64,000 nt of DNA, taken from the NCBI GenBank assembly GCA_041603535.1, contig JBFIEE010000010.1:1-64000 (forward strand), given 5' to 3'. The stretch's first letter is position 1. Each line of letters begins with the position of its first letter. The DNA comes from HB2-32-21 sp041603535 (GTDB lineage: Bacteria > Pseudomonadota > Gammaproteobacteria > Pseudomonadales > Porticoccaceae). A model generated the notes under the pieces. The model worked only from the letters and a program-made list of their open reading frames with translations. It searched no databases and had not been told where the DNA came from. This document shows positions 1-8,444 of this stretch, piece by piece. The position numbers and the translations under genes were made by a program.

Positions 1-1
1 C

Positions 2-1078
2 AGTGACGATCCGGTGGAACGCCTGGCGGCGGTGAGTGCGATGGCGGATGCCAGTGATAGTCGCGTCGTGACCATGCTCGAAGTACTTGTCGCACAGGAC
101 GCTAACGGCCATTTTTCCGAAACCGATGAGGCAGTGCGAGCCGCTGCTCAGGACGCGTTAATTCAGCTGCGGACGAGAGGGAAACTTTACCGGTTTGTCG
201 AGGATCTCTTTTTTGGTGTAAGCCTGGGCTCGGTGTTGCTGTTGGCGGCTGTGGGGCTGGCGATCACCTTCGGCGTGATGGGTGTTATCAATATGGCCCA
301 TGGCGAGATGATTATGCTCGGTGCCTACACGACCTACGTTGTCCAGCTGTTGATGCCTGAGCATATTGGCCTGTCTCTCCTGGTCGCCATTCCTGCCGCG
401 TTCCTGGTATCCGGTTTATTCGGCGTGGCGATTGAGCGTTGTGTGATCCGTTTTCTCTATGGGCGGCCTCTGGAGACCTTGCTGGCCACCTTTGGGGTCA
501 GCCTTATCCTGCAACAGCTGGTACGGTCCATTTTTACGCCGCTGAACCGTTCGGTGCTGACGCCAGACTGGATGAGTGGTTCCTGGCAAATCAACGGCAT
601 GCTCTCGCTGACTTACAACCGTCTTTACATCATTATTTTTGCGCTGCTGGTGCTGTTTGGTCTGATGCAGCTACTTAAGCGCAGCTTCTTCGGGTTGCAA
701 ATGCGCGCGGTGACACAGAATCGCGCCATGGCCAGTTCCATGGGGATTCGCACTGGCTGGGTCGATGCGCTGACCTTCGGTCTGGGTTCCGGTATCGCCG
801 GGATTGCCGGTGTCGCGCTCAGCCAGTTGACCAATGTCGGCCCCAATCTAGGCCAGGCTTACATCATCGATTCTTTTATGGTGGTGGTGTTCGGCGGTGT
901 CGGTAATCTAATGGGCACCTTTGTCGGCGCCATGACATTGGGCCTCGTTAATAAATTTGCCGAACCGTTCACTGGCGCAGTGCTGGCTAAAATACTGATT
1001 CTGGTCTTCGTTATCCTGTTTATTCAGCGTCGCCCGCGCGGGCTATTCGCCCTGAAAGGTCGCTTTGTCGAGGATTGA
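2..1078 (+). CDS. urtB: Urea ABC transporter permease UrtB (5' end outside window)
   Basis: Inner-membrane permease of the high-affinity urea ABC transporter (branched-chain amino acid transporter class). The reading frame is open to the first base, so the start lies upstream. The first ~50 visible residues are hydrophilic and look like the end of the HEAT-like N-terminal domain of UrtB; multiple hydrophobic segments follow, beginning near GVSLGSVLLLAAVGLAITFG and including the NMAHGEMIMLGAY stretch typical of LivH/UrtB permeases. It is followed directly by urtC, urtD and urtE. The identity rests on the N-terminal domain plus the order of two permeases and two ATPases; a generic amino-acid permease is less likely because LivH lacks that extension. 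Confidence 0.9.
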   Translation, partial: SDDPVERLAAVSAMADASDSRVVTMLEVLVAQDANGHFSETDEAVRAAAQDALIQLRTRGKLYRFVEDLFFGVSLGSVLLLAAVGLAITFGVMGVINMAHGEMIMLGAYTTYVVQLLMPEHIGLSLLVAIPAAFLVSGLFGVAIERCVIRFLYGRPLETLLATFGVSLILQQLVRSIFTPLNRSVLTPDWMSGSWQINGMLSLTYNRLYIIIFALLVLFGLMQLLKRSFFGLQMRAVTQNRAMASSMGIRTGWVDALTFGLGSGIAGIAGVALSQLTNVGPNLGQAYIIDSFMVVVFGGVGNLMGTFVGAMTLGLVNKFAEPFTGAVLAKILILVFVILFIQRRPRGLFALKGRFVED

Positions 1079-1082
1079 TGAC

Positions 1083-2252
1083 ATGTCTGTAACTCAGAGA
1101 ACATGGCTTAAAGGCGACGTCGGGGGCAGCTGGTTAGTCGCCTTGATTGCGCTGACCATTGTCATGGTTCCAATACTGAACCTGGCCGTTCCCGTTGAAT
1201 CGCCACTGCATATTTCCACTTACACGGTGTCGTTGCTGGGTAAGTATCTGAGCTTTGCGCTGCTGGCCCTGGCGGTTGATTTGATCTGGGGGTACGCCGG
1301 TATTCTGAGCCTGGGCCACGGCGCTTTCTTTGCGCTGGGCGGCTATGCCATGGGCATGTACATGATGCGGCAGATCGGTGATCGCGGTGTCTACGGTAAC
1401 CCGATACTGCCGGACTTTATGGTCTTTTTGAACTGGAGTGAATTGCCCTGGTACTGGTACGGTTTTGACAGCTTCGCTTTTGCGGCGATCATGGTGTTGG
1501 TGGCCCCGGCCCTGCTGGCGTTTGTATTTGGCTGGCTGGCTTTTCGTTCGAGGGTAACCGGTGTGTATTTTTCGATTATTACTCAGGCGCTGACGTATGC
1601 GTTGATGCTGGCATTCTTTAGAAATGACATGGGCTTTGGCGGCAATAACGGTTTAACAGACTTTAAGGATATTTTGGGCTTCAGTCTGCAATCCGATGCG
1701 ACAAAAAACGGCTTGTTTATCTGTTCCGGCATCGCGTTGATCGCGGGTTATCTACTGTGTCGTTACATTGTTAGCTCGAAATTGGGGCGTGTATTGGTAT
1801 CGATCCGTGATGCGGAGAGTCGGACTCGCTTTATTGGCTACAGAGTTGAACACTACAAGTTGTTTGTCTTTGTGCTGAGTGCAATGCTGGCGGGCGTGGC
1901 TGGCGCCTTGTACGTCCCCCAGGTGGGCATAATAAACCCAGGCGAGTTCGCACCCTTATTGTCGATCGAAATCATTATCTGGGTGGCGATTGGCGGTCGC
2001 GGTTTTCTCTACGGCGCTGTGTTGGGGGCTATTCTGGTCAATTACGGCAAGACGTATTTTACCGGGGCATTCCCGGAAATCTGGCTATTTATGCTGGGAG
2101 GTTTGTTTGTGGTTGCGACGCTGTTCCTGCCCAGAGGGGTGGTCGGTTTGCTGTCTGCGCGGAAAAGTTCGGCAGGTGGTAACAATGCCGTAAGCTCGAC
2201 TGGCAGTGTCGCCGACAATGCGGGCGGCGTGGCTGGTAAGGAGGCGTCCTGA
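1083..2252 (+). CDS. urtC: Urea ABC transporter permease UrtC
   Basis: Second permease subunit (LivM class), 389 residues, pairing with UrtB in the inner membrane. The core hydrophobic segments include LGKYLSFALLALAVDLIWGY and the conserved GILSLGHGAFFALGGYAMGMY region. A TTG 18 bases earlier is possible, but ATG at 1083 starts just after the urtB stop and gives the usual N-terminus. The last ~25 residues are a low-complexity Gly/Ala/Ser tail (AGGNNAVSSTGSVADNAGG), unusual but cytoplasmic and probably tolerated. The stop overlaps the urtD start (ATGA), indicating translational coupling. Confidence 0.92.
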   Translation: MSVTQRTWLKGDVGGSWLVALIALTIVMVPILNLAVPVESPLHISTYTVSLLGKYLSFALLALAVDLIWGYAGILSLGHGAFFALGGYAMGMYMMRQIGDRGVYGNPILPDFMVFLNWSELPWYWYGFDSFAFAAIMVLVAPALLAFVFGWLAFRSRVTGVYFSIITQALTYALMLAFFRNDMGFGGNNGLTDFKDILGFSLQSDATKNGLFICSGIALIAGYLLCRYIVSSKLGRVLVSIRDAESRTRFIGYRVEHYKLFVFVLSAMLAGVAGALYVPQVGIINPGEFAPLLSIEIIIWVAIGGRGFLYGAVLGAILVNYGKTYFTGAFPEIWLFMLGGLFVVATLFLPRGVVGLLSARKSSAGGNNAVSSTGSVADNAGGVAGKEAS

Positions 2253-3010
2253 TGGAAGGCGGCGTACACATCCCCAGTAATATTTTGTATATGGATAACG
2301 TGACAGTTTCCTTCGATGGCTTCAAAGCTCTCAACGATCTGTCACTGGTGGTGGCTCCCGGCGAATTACGCGCCATAATAGGGCCAAACGGCGCCGGTAA
2401 AACCACCATGATGGATGTCATTACCGGCAAAATTCGCCCTGATACGGGGCAGGTGTTCTTTCGCGATAGCATCGACCTCACCCAGTATGATGAAGCCGAG
2501 ATTGCCAATCTGGGGATCGGGCGCAAGTTTCAGAAACCCACCGTGATTGAAAGTCTGACAGTGGCAGAAAATCTGGATCTGGCCATGGCGGGCGAGCGGG
2601 GGGTACGTAAGATCCTGTTCAGCAGGCAAAGTGCACAGCAGCGGGCGCGTATCCAGGAAATCCTCATTTTGGTGGGTCTGGTCGACCGGGCTGTCGATAA
2701 TGCTGGATCTTTATCCCACGGCCAGAAGCAGTGGCTTGAAATCGGCATGCTGATTATTCAGGAACCGGAATTACTGTTGGTGGACGAACCGGCCGCCGGC
2801 ATGACAGACCATGAAACCGAGCTCACGGCTGAGCTTTTAAAGAGTATTAGCGGTGAGCGCTCGGTGGTGGTGGTGGAGCACGATATGGAGTTTATCAAGG
2901 CCCTCGACTGCCATGTCACGGTGCTGCATGAGGGGCATCAACTGGCGGAAGGTTCCCTCGCGCATGTACAAAAAAACGAGCAGGTCATTGAAGTTTACCT
3001 GGGCCGCTAA
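2252..3010 (+). CDS. urtD: Urea ABC transporter ATP-binding protein UrtD
   Basis: Cytoplasmic ATPase of the urea importer, 252 residues. Walker A is GPNGAGKTTMMD, the signature loop is SLSHGQKQWLEIG, Walker B is LLLVDEPAAGM, and the switch His lies in VVVVEHDMEFI. The SHGQKQWLEI form with AAGMTDHET is characteristic of UrtD/LivG proteins. It is coupled to urtC by an ATGA overlap and followed two bases later by urtE. Confidence 0.94.
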   Translation: MEGGVHIPSNILYMDNVTVSFDGFKALNDLSLVVAPGELRAIIGPNGAGKTTMMDVITGKIRPDTGQVFFRDSIDLTQYDEAEIANLGIGRKFQKPTVIESLTVAENLDLAMAGERGVRKILFSRQSAQQRARIQEILILVGLVDRAVDNAGSLSHGQKQWLEIGMLIIQEPELLLVDEPAAGMTDHETELTAELLKSISGERSVVVVEHDMEFIKALDCHVTVLHEGHQLAEGSLAHVQKNEQVIEVYLGR

Positions 3011-3012
3011 CG

Positions 3013-3708
3013 ATGCTGATTATTAGTGATGTTGATCTCTTTTACGGCGCCAGTCAGGCCTTGCGCAAAGTCAGCTTTCAAGCCGAAAAAGGTCAGGTGT
3101 CCTGTGTGATGGGGCGTAATGGCGTCGGCAAAACGTCGCTGATGCGCGCTGTGGCCGGTCAGCAGGCGATCAGCGGCGGGCGCATTCACTGGGAGGATAC
3201 GGATATCAGCCGCCTGCCGCCCCATGAGCGGGCCAAACTGGGTATCGCCTACGTGCCGCAGGGACGTGACGTCTTTTCGCAATTGACGGTACTCGAAAAC
3301 CTGAAGACGGGTTATTCCGTGTTGCCACGCGGCGAGCGACATATCCCCGATGAGATTTTTGAGCTGTTCCCGGTACTGAAGCAAATGCTTAAGCGTCGTG
3401 GCGGTGATCTGTCCGGCGGGCAACAGCAGCAGCTGGCGATTGGACGCGCTCTGGTGACGCGACCCCGGCTGTTGATTCTCGATGAACCCACCGAAGGTAT
3501 TCAGCCGTCGATCATCAAGGATATTCGAAGCGTCATAGCATTGTTACGTGATCGTGGCGACATGGCCATTTTACTGGTCGAGCAGTATTTCGATTTTGCT
3601 CGTGACCTGGCGGACAGTTACATGGTCATGGATCGCGGCGAGGCGGTGTTATCGGGTCTTGGCACCGAGATGGAAGAAGCAAAGGTACGCCGCTATATTG
3701 CGGTTTAA
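3013..3708 (+). CDS. urtE: Urea ABC transporter ATP-binding protein UrtE
   Basis: Second ATPase (LivF class), 231 residues. Motifs: Walker A GRNGVGKTSLMR, signature LSGGQQQQLAIGRAL, Walker B LLILDEPTEGIQPS, switch His region replaced by ILLVEQYFDFA as is usual in LivF/UrtE. It closes the urt operon in this window; no urease or urtA is visible, so those would be upstream or elsewhere. Expression of urt genes is commonly under NtrC, but the promoter is outside the window. Confidence 0.94.
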   Translation: MLIISDVDLFYGASQALRKVSFQAEKGQVSCVMGRNGVGKTSLMRAVAGQQAISGGRIHWEDTDISRLPPHERAKLGIAYVPQGRDVFSQLTVLENLKTGYSVLPRGERHIPDEIFELFPVLKQMLKRRGGDLSGGQQQQLAIGRALVTRPRLLILDEPTEGIQPSIIKDIRSVIALLRDRGDMAILLVEQYFDFARDLADSYMVMDRGEAVLSGLGTEMEEAKVRRYIAV

Positions 3709-3745
3709 ATTTTTCAACCTTACAAAAGGCATATGCCCTTGATTA

Positions 3746-3777
3746 CCCCGTGCTCAGAACTGGGTCTTAGAACGGGG
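3746..3777 (+). repeat. Inverted repeat after urtE (possible mRNA 3' hairpin)
   Basis: CCCCGT at 3746-3751 is answered by ACGGGG at 3772-3777, with a 20-base loop that contains a minor AGA/TCT pairing. A separate perfect palindrome GGCATATGCC lies just before it at 3728-3737. No U-run follows, so this is not a classical intrinsic terminator; it could protect the 3' end of the urt message. Confidence 0.3.
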
Positions 3778-3827
3778 CTCACAAATGGGTTTGGTATAGC
3801 CATCACTTTACAACTGGAAATAAAATT

Positions 3828-4829
3828 ATGAGATATCTAAGCGCTATTGGTCACCGGATGGGGCGACTGGTTGTGGTTGCGGGTTTAGGGCTAATGGCGG
3901 TCAATGCCTGGTCGCTTGAGACGCTTCATGTCGGTGCAGGTAAAACTCACCAGCTTGATGCCGCGCAGGCCGACTGGGTATTTGATGAGCTGGTGCTCGA
4001 GAATGGTGCAACCCTGGTGCTGTCCGGATCTGTACCGCAATGGAATCTGGAAGCGCGCCGTGCTCGTATTGGCCGGGGGGTGACAATCGTCGGTCAGGGC
4101 GTTGCTGGCGGTCAGGGCCGCGATGGCGCGTCCGCCAGCGGCCAGGCCGCAGCTTGTAAAGCTGGAGAGTCAGGCGGTCAGGCCAGTCATGGCGCTAATG
4201 GTGCCAGTGGGGTGTCAATATTGCTAACGTTGGCCGTCGCAGAGCTGGACTCACTGACCATTGATGTTGGCGGTGGTGCGGGGGGTGCGGGTGGCTCAGG
4301 CGGCAATGGTCAGAAAGGTGGTGGTGCAGACAAGTGCCCTGGCGGCGATGGTGGTGACGGTGGCGATGGTGGCGACGGTGGCGACGGCGGTAATGGAGGC
4401 AATGTGCGGGTGTACTACAGCTTCCTGCCGGAGAGTAGTCTAGAGGGCGGCCTGGGCAAGCGGATTGTCGTCCTTAACCGCCCTGGTGCCGGAGGTAAAC
4501 CGGGCGCTGGCGGCACCGGTGGTGAAGGCGCTGAAGGACACTATGTCAACATGAGAACCCTCACGGGCAATAAAAAATGGGTTCCGGGTGGCGACCGCGG
4601 TAAACCGGGGCGTGGCGGCAAAGAAGGTCGGATTGGCGTCAAGGGTCAATTTGTTGCAGAGCGCGATTTGAATCGGCGCATCGATGAATTGCTGATGCGC
4701 TCTGGCGGTAGTGTGCCAGCTGCTGTGCAGACCGTCGACAGCAAGGCAGGCACGCGTTTGGAGCTCATTGAGAAAAGCCAGGCAGAAATCCTCCGGCGAC
4801 TCGACGCGTTGGAGAAAAATCTGCGTTAA
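3828..4829 (+). CDS. Secreted glycine-rich (collagen-like or polyglycine-II) protein, function unknown
   Basis: 333 residues. An Arg/His N-terminus and a hydrophobic run (LVVVAGLGLMAVNAW) form a signal peptide, probably cut after AWS at ~residue 29. Residues ~30-95 look beta-rich (a solenoid-like ladder ending in ARIGRGVTIVGQG). From ~96 to ~275 six glycine-rich blocks alternate with ordinary segments; the densest is a GDG-triplet run at about residues 172-189. Two Cys (in AACKAG and DKCPGG) could form a disulfide. The C-terminus is a heptad-like helix (LELIEKSQAEILRRLDALEK) that could oligomerise. The start is ATG with GGAA 9 bases upstream. No family is recognised with confidence; it sits alone between urtE and the porin gene. 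Confidence 0.75.
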   Translation: MRYLSAIGHRMGRLVVVAGLGLMAVNAWSLETLHVGAGKTHQLDAAQADWVFDELVLENGATLVLSGSVPQWNLEARRARIGRGVTIVGQGVAGGQGRDGASASGQAAACKAGESGGQASHGANGASGVSILLTLAVAELDSLTIDVGGGAGGAGGSGGNGQKGGGADKCPGGDGGDGGDGGDGGDGGNGGNVRVYYSFLPESSLEGGLGKRIVVLNRPGAGGKPGAGGTGGEGAEGHYVNMRTLTGNKKWVPGGDRGKPGRGGKEGRIGVKGQFVAERDLNRRIDELLMRSGGSVPAAVQTVDSKAGTRLELIEKSQAEILRRLDALEKNLR

Positions 4830-5062
4830 GTGCTGGTGTCAGGCTTTGTACAGGAGGTCGATTGTCCGTTCAGCAGGCCAACGGTTCGTCATCGGCCGAC
4901 TGGCCGCTGTGCTGGACGGACTCCAGCAGTTTTAGCAGTGTAAAAATAGATTGATGGAGCAGTCTCAACAAAGACTCCCGATGGGTTTCTTATCACACTT
5001 TAGAAAACATTCATCGCTTAACGCTCGTCACGTAATATTCGCCACTTACCATTCGTCACTCA

Positions 5063-5089
5063 TGCACCAATTCGGTTCGATCAGGTGCT
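5063..5089 (+). promoter_or_regulatory. Candidate NtrC-type enhancer site (inverted repeat)
   Basis: TGCACC at 5063-5068 and GGTGCT at 5084-5089 form an inverted repeat that matches the two arms of the NtrC consensus (TGCACC/GGTGCA). The arms are separated by 15 rather than 5 bases, i.e. about one extra helical turn. It lies 95-120 bases upstream of the sigma-54 -24 element, the usual enhancer distance. The wide spacing makes this a tentative assignment. Confidence 0.35.
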
Positions 5090-5183
5090 GATGCGCCCCT
5101 TCGCAGTGCGTTGCGATGCCGAAATTCCGCTAGCCACTCTGATTACCGCGATATTCAGTTGAGATTGCCCCGATTTAGTTAAT

Positions 5184-5199
5184 TGGCATGGGTTCTGCT
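5184..5199 (+). promoter_or_regulatory. Sigma-54 (RpoN) -24/-12 promoter of the porin gene
   Basis: TGGCATGGGTTCTGCT fits TGGCAYR-N4-TTGCW with one mismatch; the invariant GG and GC pairs have the exact 10-base separation. Transcription would start near 5210, leaving a ~67-base leader before the ATG at 5277. The match implies control by an activator such as NtrC. Confidence 0.65.
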
Positions 5200-5276
5200 T
5201 AGCAGGGTTTGAGGTTGTTGTTCAGTATGCATGCTCCTCAACAATTAACTTACAGATAAGCAATGAGGGAAACTTT

Positions 5277-5990
5277 ATGTTGTCAAAACAAGCTAAATTA
5301 GTGCGATTGGGCGTAGCTGTAGCTGCTATTGGTGGCGCTGTTACGGTGGCGACACCTGCGATGGCTGAATTATCTGCTTCTGCTGCGGTCGCCAACATGT
5401 ATTTGTGGCGTGGTATTGATCTTGGCGATGGCAGCGCAGCTGTTTCCGGGGATTTGGTTTATAGCCATTCGGGTGCGTATGCGGGTCTGTGGGTCAGCAG
5501 CGGGGACGATACGCTGGGCAACGAGTACGACTATTTTGTCGGTTATGGCAACACAGTAGGTGACTTTTCCTACGACCTGAGTCTGTGGAACTACAATTAC
5601 TCAGATGATGGTCTGTCAGGCAAAGGCCTGAATGTTTCCGATGACACGACTGGCGAGCTGAGCGAGGTTATTTTAACGCTGGGTTATGGCGATATCAGTT
5701 TTTCCTATTATGACAACATCGCTGGTGGGTCTGGGTATGAGTACTACACCCTGGGTGGTAGCGTTGGTAAGTTCAGTGCCACGGTTGGTTATCATGACTT
5801 CAATGCCGGTCCAGGTGAGAACGACGAGATGACCCACCTGAATATCTCCTACGCGGTCAACGATAATCTGTCATTCACAGCGAGCAAGGTTGTCGACCAG
5901 GGTTGTGACAAGGATGATGCCGGTTGTGTTGGTACCATCGATGAAGATTTGAAATTCGTCGTTGCCTATTCTCTGCCAATTGAGATGTAG
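5277..5990 (+). CDS. TorF family putative outer-membrane porin
   Basis: 237 residues. The N-terminus is a signal peptide (LGVAVAAIGGAVTVATPAMA, cleavage before ELSASA). The mature part is rich in alternating aromatic/polar beta strands, starts with ASAAVANMYLWRGIDLGDG and repeats Y-D/N-Y motifs such as EYDYFVGYGNTVGDFSYDLS, which is the signature of the proteobacterial TorF/TIGR02001 family; this predicts a small outer-membrane beta-barrel. Loops carry two Cys (GCDKDDAGC). In related genomes members of this family often sit beside glnK-amtB; here it lies about 15 kb away but has its own sigma-54 promoter, which supports a role in passage of a nitrogen compound. The substrate is unknown. Confidence 0.8.
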   Translation: MLSKQAKLVRLGVAVAAIGGAVTVATPAMAELSASAAVANMYLWRGIDLGDGSAAVSGDLVYSHSGAYAGLWVSSGDDTLGNEYDYFVGYGNTVGDFSYDLSLWNYNYSDDGLSGKGLNVSDDTTGELSEVILTLGYGDISFSYYDNIAGGSGYEYYTLGGSVGKFSATVGYHDFNAGPGENDEMTHLNISYAVNDNLSFTASKVVDQGCDKDDAGCVGTIDEDLKFVVAYSLPIEM

Positions 5991-6011
5991 GTAGCTAACT
6001 TTCGCAAGCGG

Positions 6012-6038
6012 AAACGCCGACGTCGAGTCGGCGTTTTT
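6012..6038 (+). terminator. Rho-independent terminator of the porin gene
   Basis: A perfect 10-bp stem AAACGCCGAC (6012-6021) / GTCGGCGTTT (6027-6036) with a 5-base loop, running into TTTTT. It lies 22 bases after the porin stop codon. Confidence 0.9.
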
Positions 6039-6261
6039 GATTCCGGCCTACGGGTTTTCGACGGCGTCCGCATCGCTTTGCTTTACCCACAGTTTTGTTG
6101 ATTAGTCATTATGTGGATTACTACCCGATTGATCCGGATAAAGTACCCTTAAAGCATTTTTCCAAATGCGTTAAACTCGCTCCTATTGTAAGTCCGTATT
6201 AAGGCCCGCACGGGATAACAGTGCGACGTGAGCTATATTTCCATAATCTGGGGGAGCAGTG

Positions 6262-8175
6262 GTGTCGGAGATCAGCGAAGCACAGCGCTGGAAACAGAAA
6301 TACTACGATAGCCTCGATGCGCTCGATAATCTAAAAAAAAGGCAACGAGCGTGGGACGAGTTAGAAACGCTGCTAAAAAAGACTGTCACCCGCCTGGGTC
6401 TCGCCGCGATGGGACACGACGACGGCGTTGATGGTTATATCGAGAGGGTTCGTAGCGCCACTAAACAGGATGTAAATCGGCGCGCCCTGGAAGATACCCT
6501 GGAAAACTTTTCAACCTACCTGGCGACTCTGCAGGACAGTAAAAAAGTAAAACCTGTCACACCGGTTAGCCTTGCTCAGGCTTTCGTAAAAGACCTCGAT
6601 GTTCCCGCTGCGCTCCATGGCCGTAAAACGCTGCTGGCCAATAGGCTCATGCAAGGCCGCCTGTCTGAGCCAGACGAGTTGATTCGGGAGTTTTCAGAGT
6701 TGTTTTACCTCGCTGTAGATAGTCAGGCAAACGGCAGCAAAAAAAGGAGCACCGCAGAATGCAGCGACAACATGACGAGCAGCCAGGGTGTCAAGGGGGG
6801 TAATCCAGCACAGACCGCGTTGCTGGTTACTCAAAAGCCTGGACTTTGGCGGCGGCTGATCAAACGGTACTCTGGCAAAGGGGATGAAAAGGCTCCGTCG
6901 GGTTCTCCCGGCGATCTGCTGCAACGTCAAAGTAACGCGGATGGCATGATCGAAAAGTCCCGGTTGAGTAAAAAGGATCGTGATAAGCCGGGACAACATC
7001 GACATGTCGCTGGTGCAGTATTGCCTCCCGATGATTCTTCTGGCGCGGCGGACGTATCGGTGCATCCGTCGGCGAGGAGGAAGGATAGAAGCCTCGGTGC
7101 GACACCGGTGGCGCCCACCGCTCGACCTGCCAACGAAGTACTGCTGGATTTGCTGGAACAGTTGTCAGTGCCCGCCGATCAACAGGCAGAGGTTAACCTG
7201 ATCAAGCACCGGCTCGCTACTGAACTCGCTACTGAAATGCCCGCTGGCGACTGGCGCGACCTGCTCCAGCAGATCGTTAAGTTGATCAATTCAGTGCGTA
7301 ACAGCCTGAACCAGGAAAAGCGCGAATTTGAGCTGTTTTTGCAGCAGATTACCCAGCGCCTGCAGGAGATCGGTGGCGTAATCAATGTGGAACAACTCGC
7401 TCAACAGGACGCCCTCAGAGCAAACGAGCAGTTCACCACGAAAGTCACGTCGAATGTAGAAGGCATGCGTAAAAATGTTAGTGAGGCCCAGGATCTTGCG
7501 GGTCTGAAATTAATGGTAGAGGCTAACTTAAACGCCCTATCAAAAGACGTTATCGAGTACCGTGAAACTGACAGGCAGCGTGCTTTGAGTGCCGAACAAA
7601 ATATGGCGGAAATGCGGGAAAGGATGGCTTCAATGGAAAAGAGTGCCGTTGAGCTGAAGACTCAGGTTGAGGCGTCTAATCGCAAGGCCCTGGTGGATGC
7701 ACTGACCAATATACCTAACCGACTGTCCCTGGAGGACCGTGCCCAGCAGGAAATTGCTCGCTGGCAGGAGTCGGGCGGCCCGTTGACCCTGATTGTCTGG
7801 GATATTGACCACTTCAAACGCGTTAATGATGCCTACGGACATGCGGTCGGGGATAAAGCCCTGCAGGCAGTGGCGCAGTTGCTAAAAGAAAATAGCCGCC
7901 AGGCCGATTTTCTTGCACGGTATGGCGGTGAAGAATTTGTCATGCTGCTACCAGGTACGGGCGAGGATGAGGCGCTTAAGGTTGCGAATGCGCTTCGTGA
8001 ACGGTTAGCCAGGAGAGCCTTTCAGTATCAGGGTGAGGCAGTAACTATCCAGATGTCGTGCGGCATAAGTTGTTTCCGGGATGAAGACGATGATTTAGCC
8101 ACCGTGTTTGATCGCGCAGACAGGGCCCTGTACAACGCCAAGGAGGCGGGCCGCAATCGCTGCGTGATTGGATGA
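6262..8175 (+). CDS. Cytoplasmic diguanylate cyclase with coiled-coil N-terminal half
   Basis: 637 residues; makes c-di-GMP from two GTP. No signal peptide or membrane segment is visible. Residues 1-~150 are helical (RWKQKYYDSLDALDNLKKRQ), ~150-300 is a poorly conserved Ser/Lys/Pro-rich linker, and ~330-465 is again helical with strong coiled-coil character. A GGDEF domain fills the C-terminus: active-site RYGGEEF at about residue 552 and an intact inhibitory I-site RQAD five residues before it. Tandem GTG codons at 6259 and 6262 are both possible; 6262 gives better spacing from GGGGAG. The architecture resembles P. aeruginosa DgcP, a pole-associated enzyme, but that link is from memory. Confidence 0.88.
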   Translation: MSEISEAQRWKQKYYDSLDALDNLKKRQRAWDELETLLKKTVTRLGLAAMGHDDGVDGYIERVRSATKQDVNRRALEDTLENFSTYLATLQDSKKVKPVTPVSLAQAFVKDLDVPAALHGRKTLLANRLMQGRLSEPDELIREFSELFYLAVDSQANGSKKRSTAECSDNMTSSQGVKGGNPAQTALLVTQKPGLWRRLIKRYSGKGDEKAPSGSPGDLLQRQSNADGMIEKSRLSKKDRDKPGQHRHVAGAVLPPDDSSGAADVSVHPSARRKDRSLGATPVAPTARPANEVLLDLLEQLSVPADQQAEVNLIKHRLATELATEMPAGDWRDLLQQIVKLINSVRNSLNQEKREFELFLQQITQRLQEIGGVINVEQLAQQDALRANEQFTTKVTSNVEGMRKNVSEAQDLAGLKLMVEANLNALSKDVIEYRETDRQRALSAEQNMAEMRERMASMEKSAVELKTQVEASNRKALVDALTNIPNRLSLEDRAQQEIARWQESGGPLTLIVWDIDHFKRVNDAYGHAVGDKALQAVAQLLKENSRQADFLARYGGEEFVMLLPGTGEDEALKVANALRERLARRAFQYQGEAVTIQMSCGISCFRDEDDDLATVFDRADRALYNAKEAGRNRCVIG

Positions 8176-8304
8176 GTAGGGTGTATCTGTGGCGGTAACG
8201 GTTCTTCTCGTCGAACAGGACAGCCACCAGGGCCGCAATAGAGCCGGTATCAAGACCGCCAACAGCGGCGCTATGATTCCAGCAGTCAAATTAAACGTTG
8301 GCAA

Positions 8305-8433
8305 TTAGCCGCCGAATTTTGCTGGCGTATTGTACCGGCCTGTTCCGGTCGCGCGTTTGTTCCGGTCATAGTGCTTTGCAAGTTGCCAGGCAACTATGCC
8401 CGCCATATTCACCATGCCGGCTAAACTCACCAT
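8305..8433 (-). CDS. Possible 42-residue small protein at the end of the VWA operon
   Basis: The ORF begins 12 bases after the VWA-gene stop on the same strand. It encodes a hydrophobic N-terminal half (MVSLAGMVNMAGIVAWQLAK), then a basic, Gly/Thr-rich tail ending NTPAKFGG. The pattern would suit a single-span membrane peptide with a cytoplasmic tail. AGAG lies close upstream of the ATG, a marginal ribosome site. No family is recognised and the ORF could be fortuitous; its support is the location and protein-like composition. Confidence 0.3.
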   Translation of the reverse strand: MVSLAGMVNMAGIVAWQLAKHYDRNKRATGTGRYNTPAKFGG

Positions 8434-8444
8434 GATCTCTAAAC

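Larger units (their letters stand above)
4830..5276. other. Long intergenic region ahead of the porin gene
   Basis: 447 bases without a convincing ORF. It holds an inverted repeat (TGCACC at 5063, GGTGCT at 5084) placed as an NtrC-type enhancer site, and a sigma-54-type -24/-12 element at 5184-5199. The first ~200 bases show nothing recognisable. Confidence 0.6.

Noticed and set aside
8045..8304. Two overlapping hydrophobic minus-strand ORFs downstream of the 42-residue ORF
   Set aside because: They run antisense into the GGDEF domain, lack ribosome sites and start at TTG/GTG codons; more likely shadows of the + strand coding bias.
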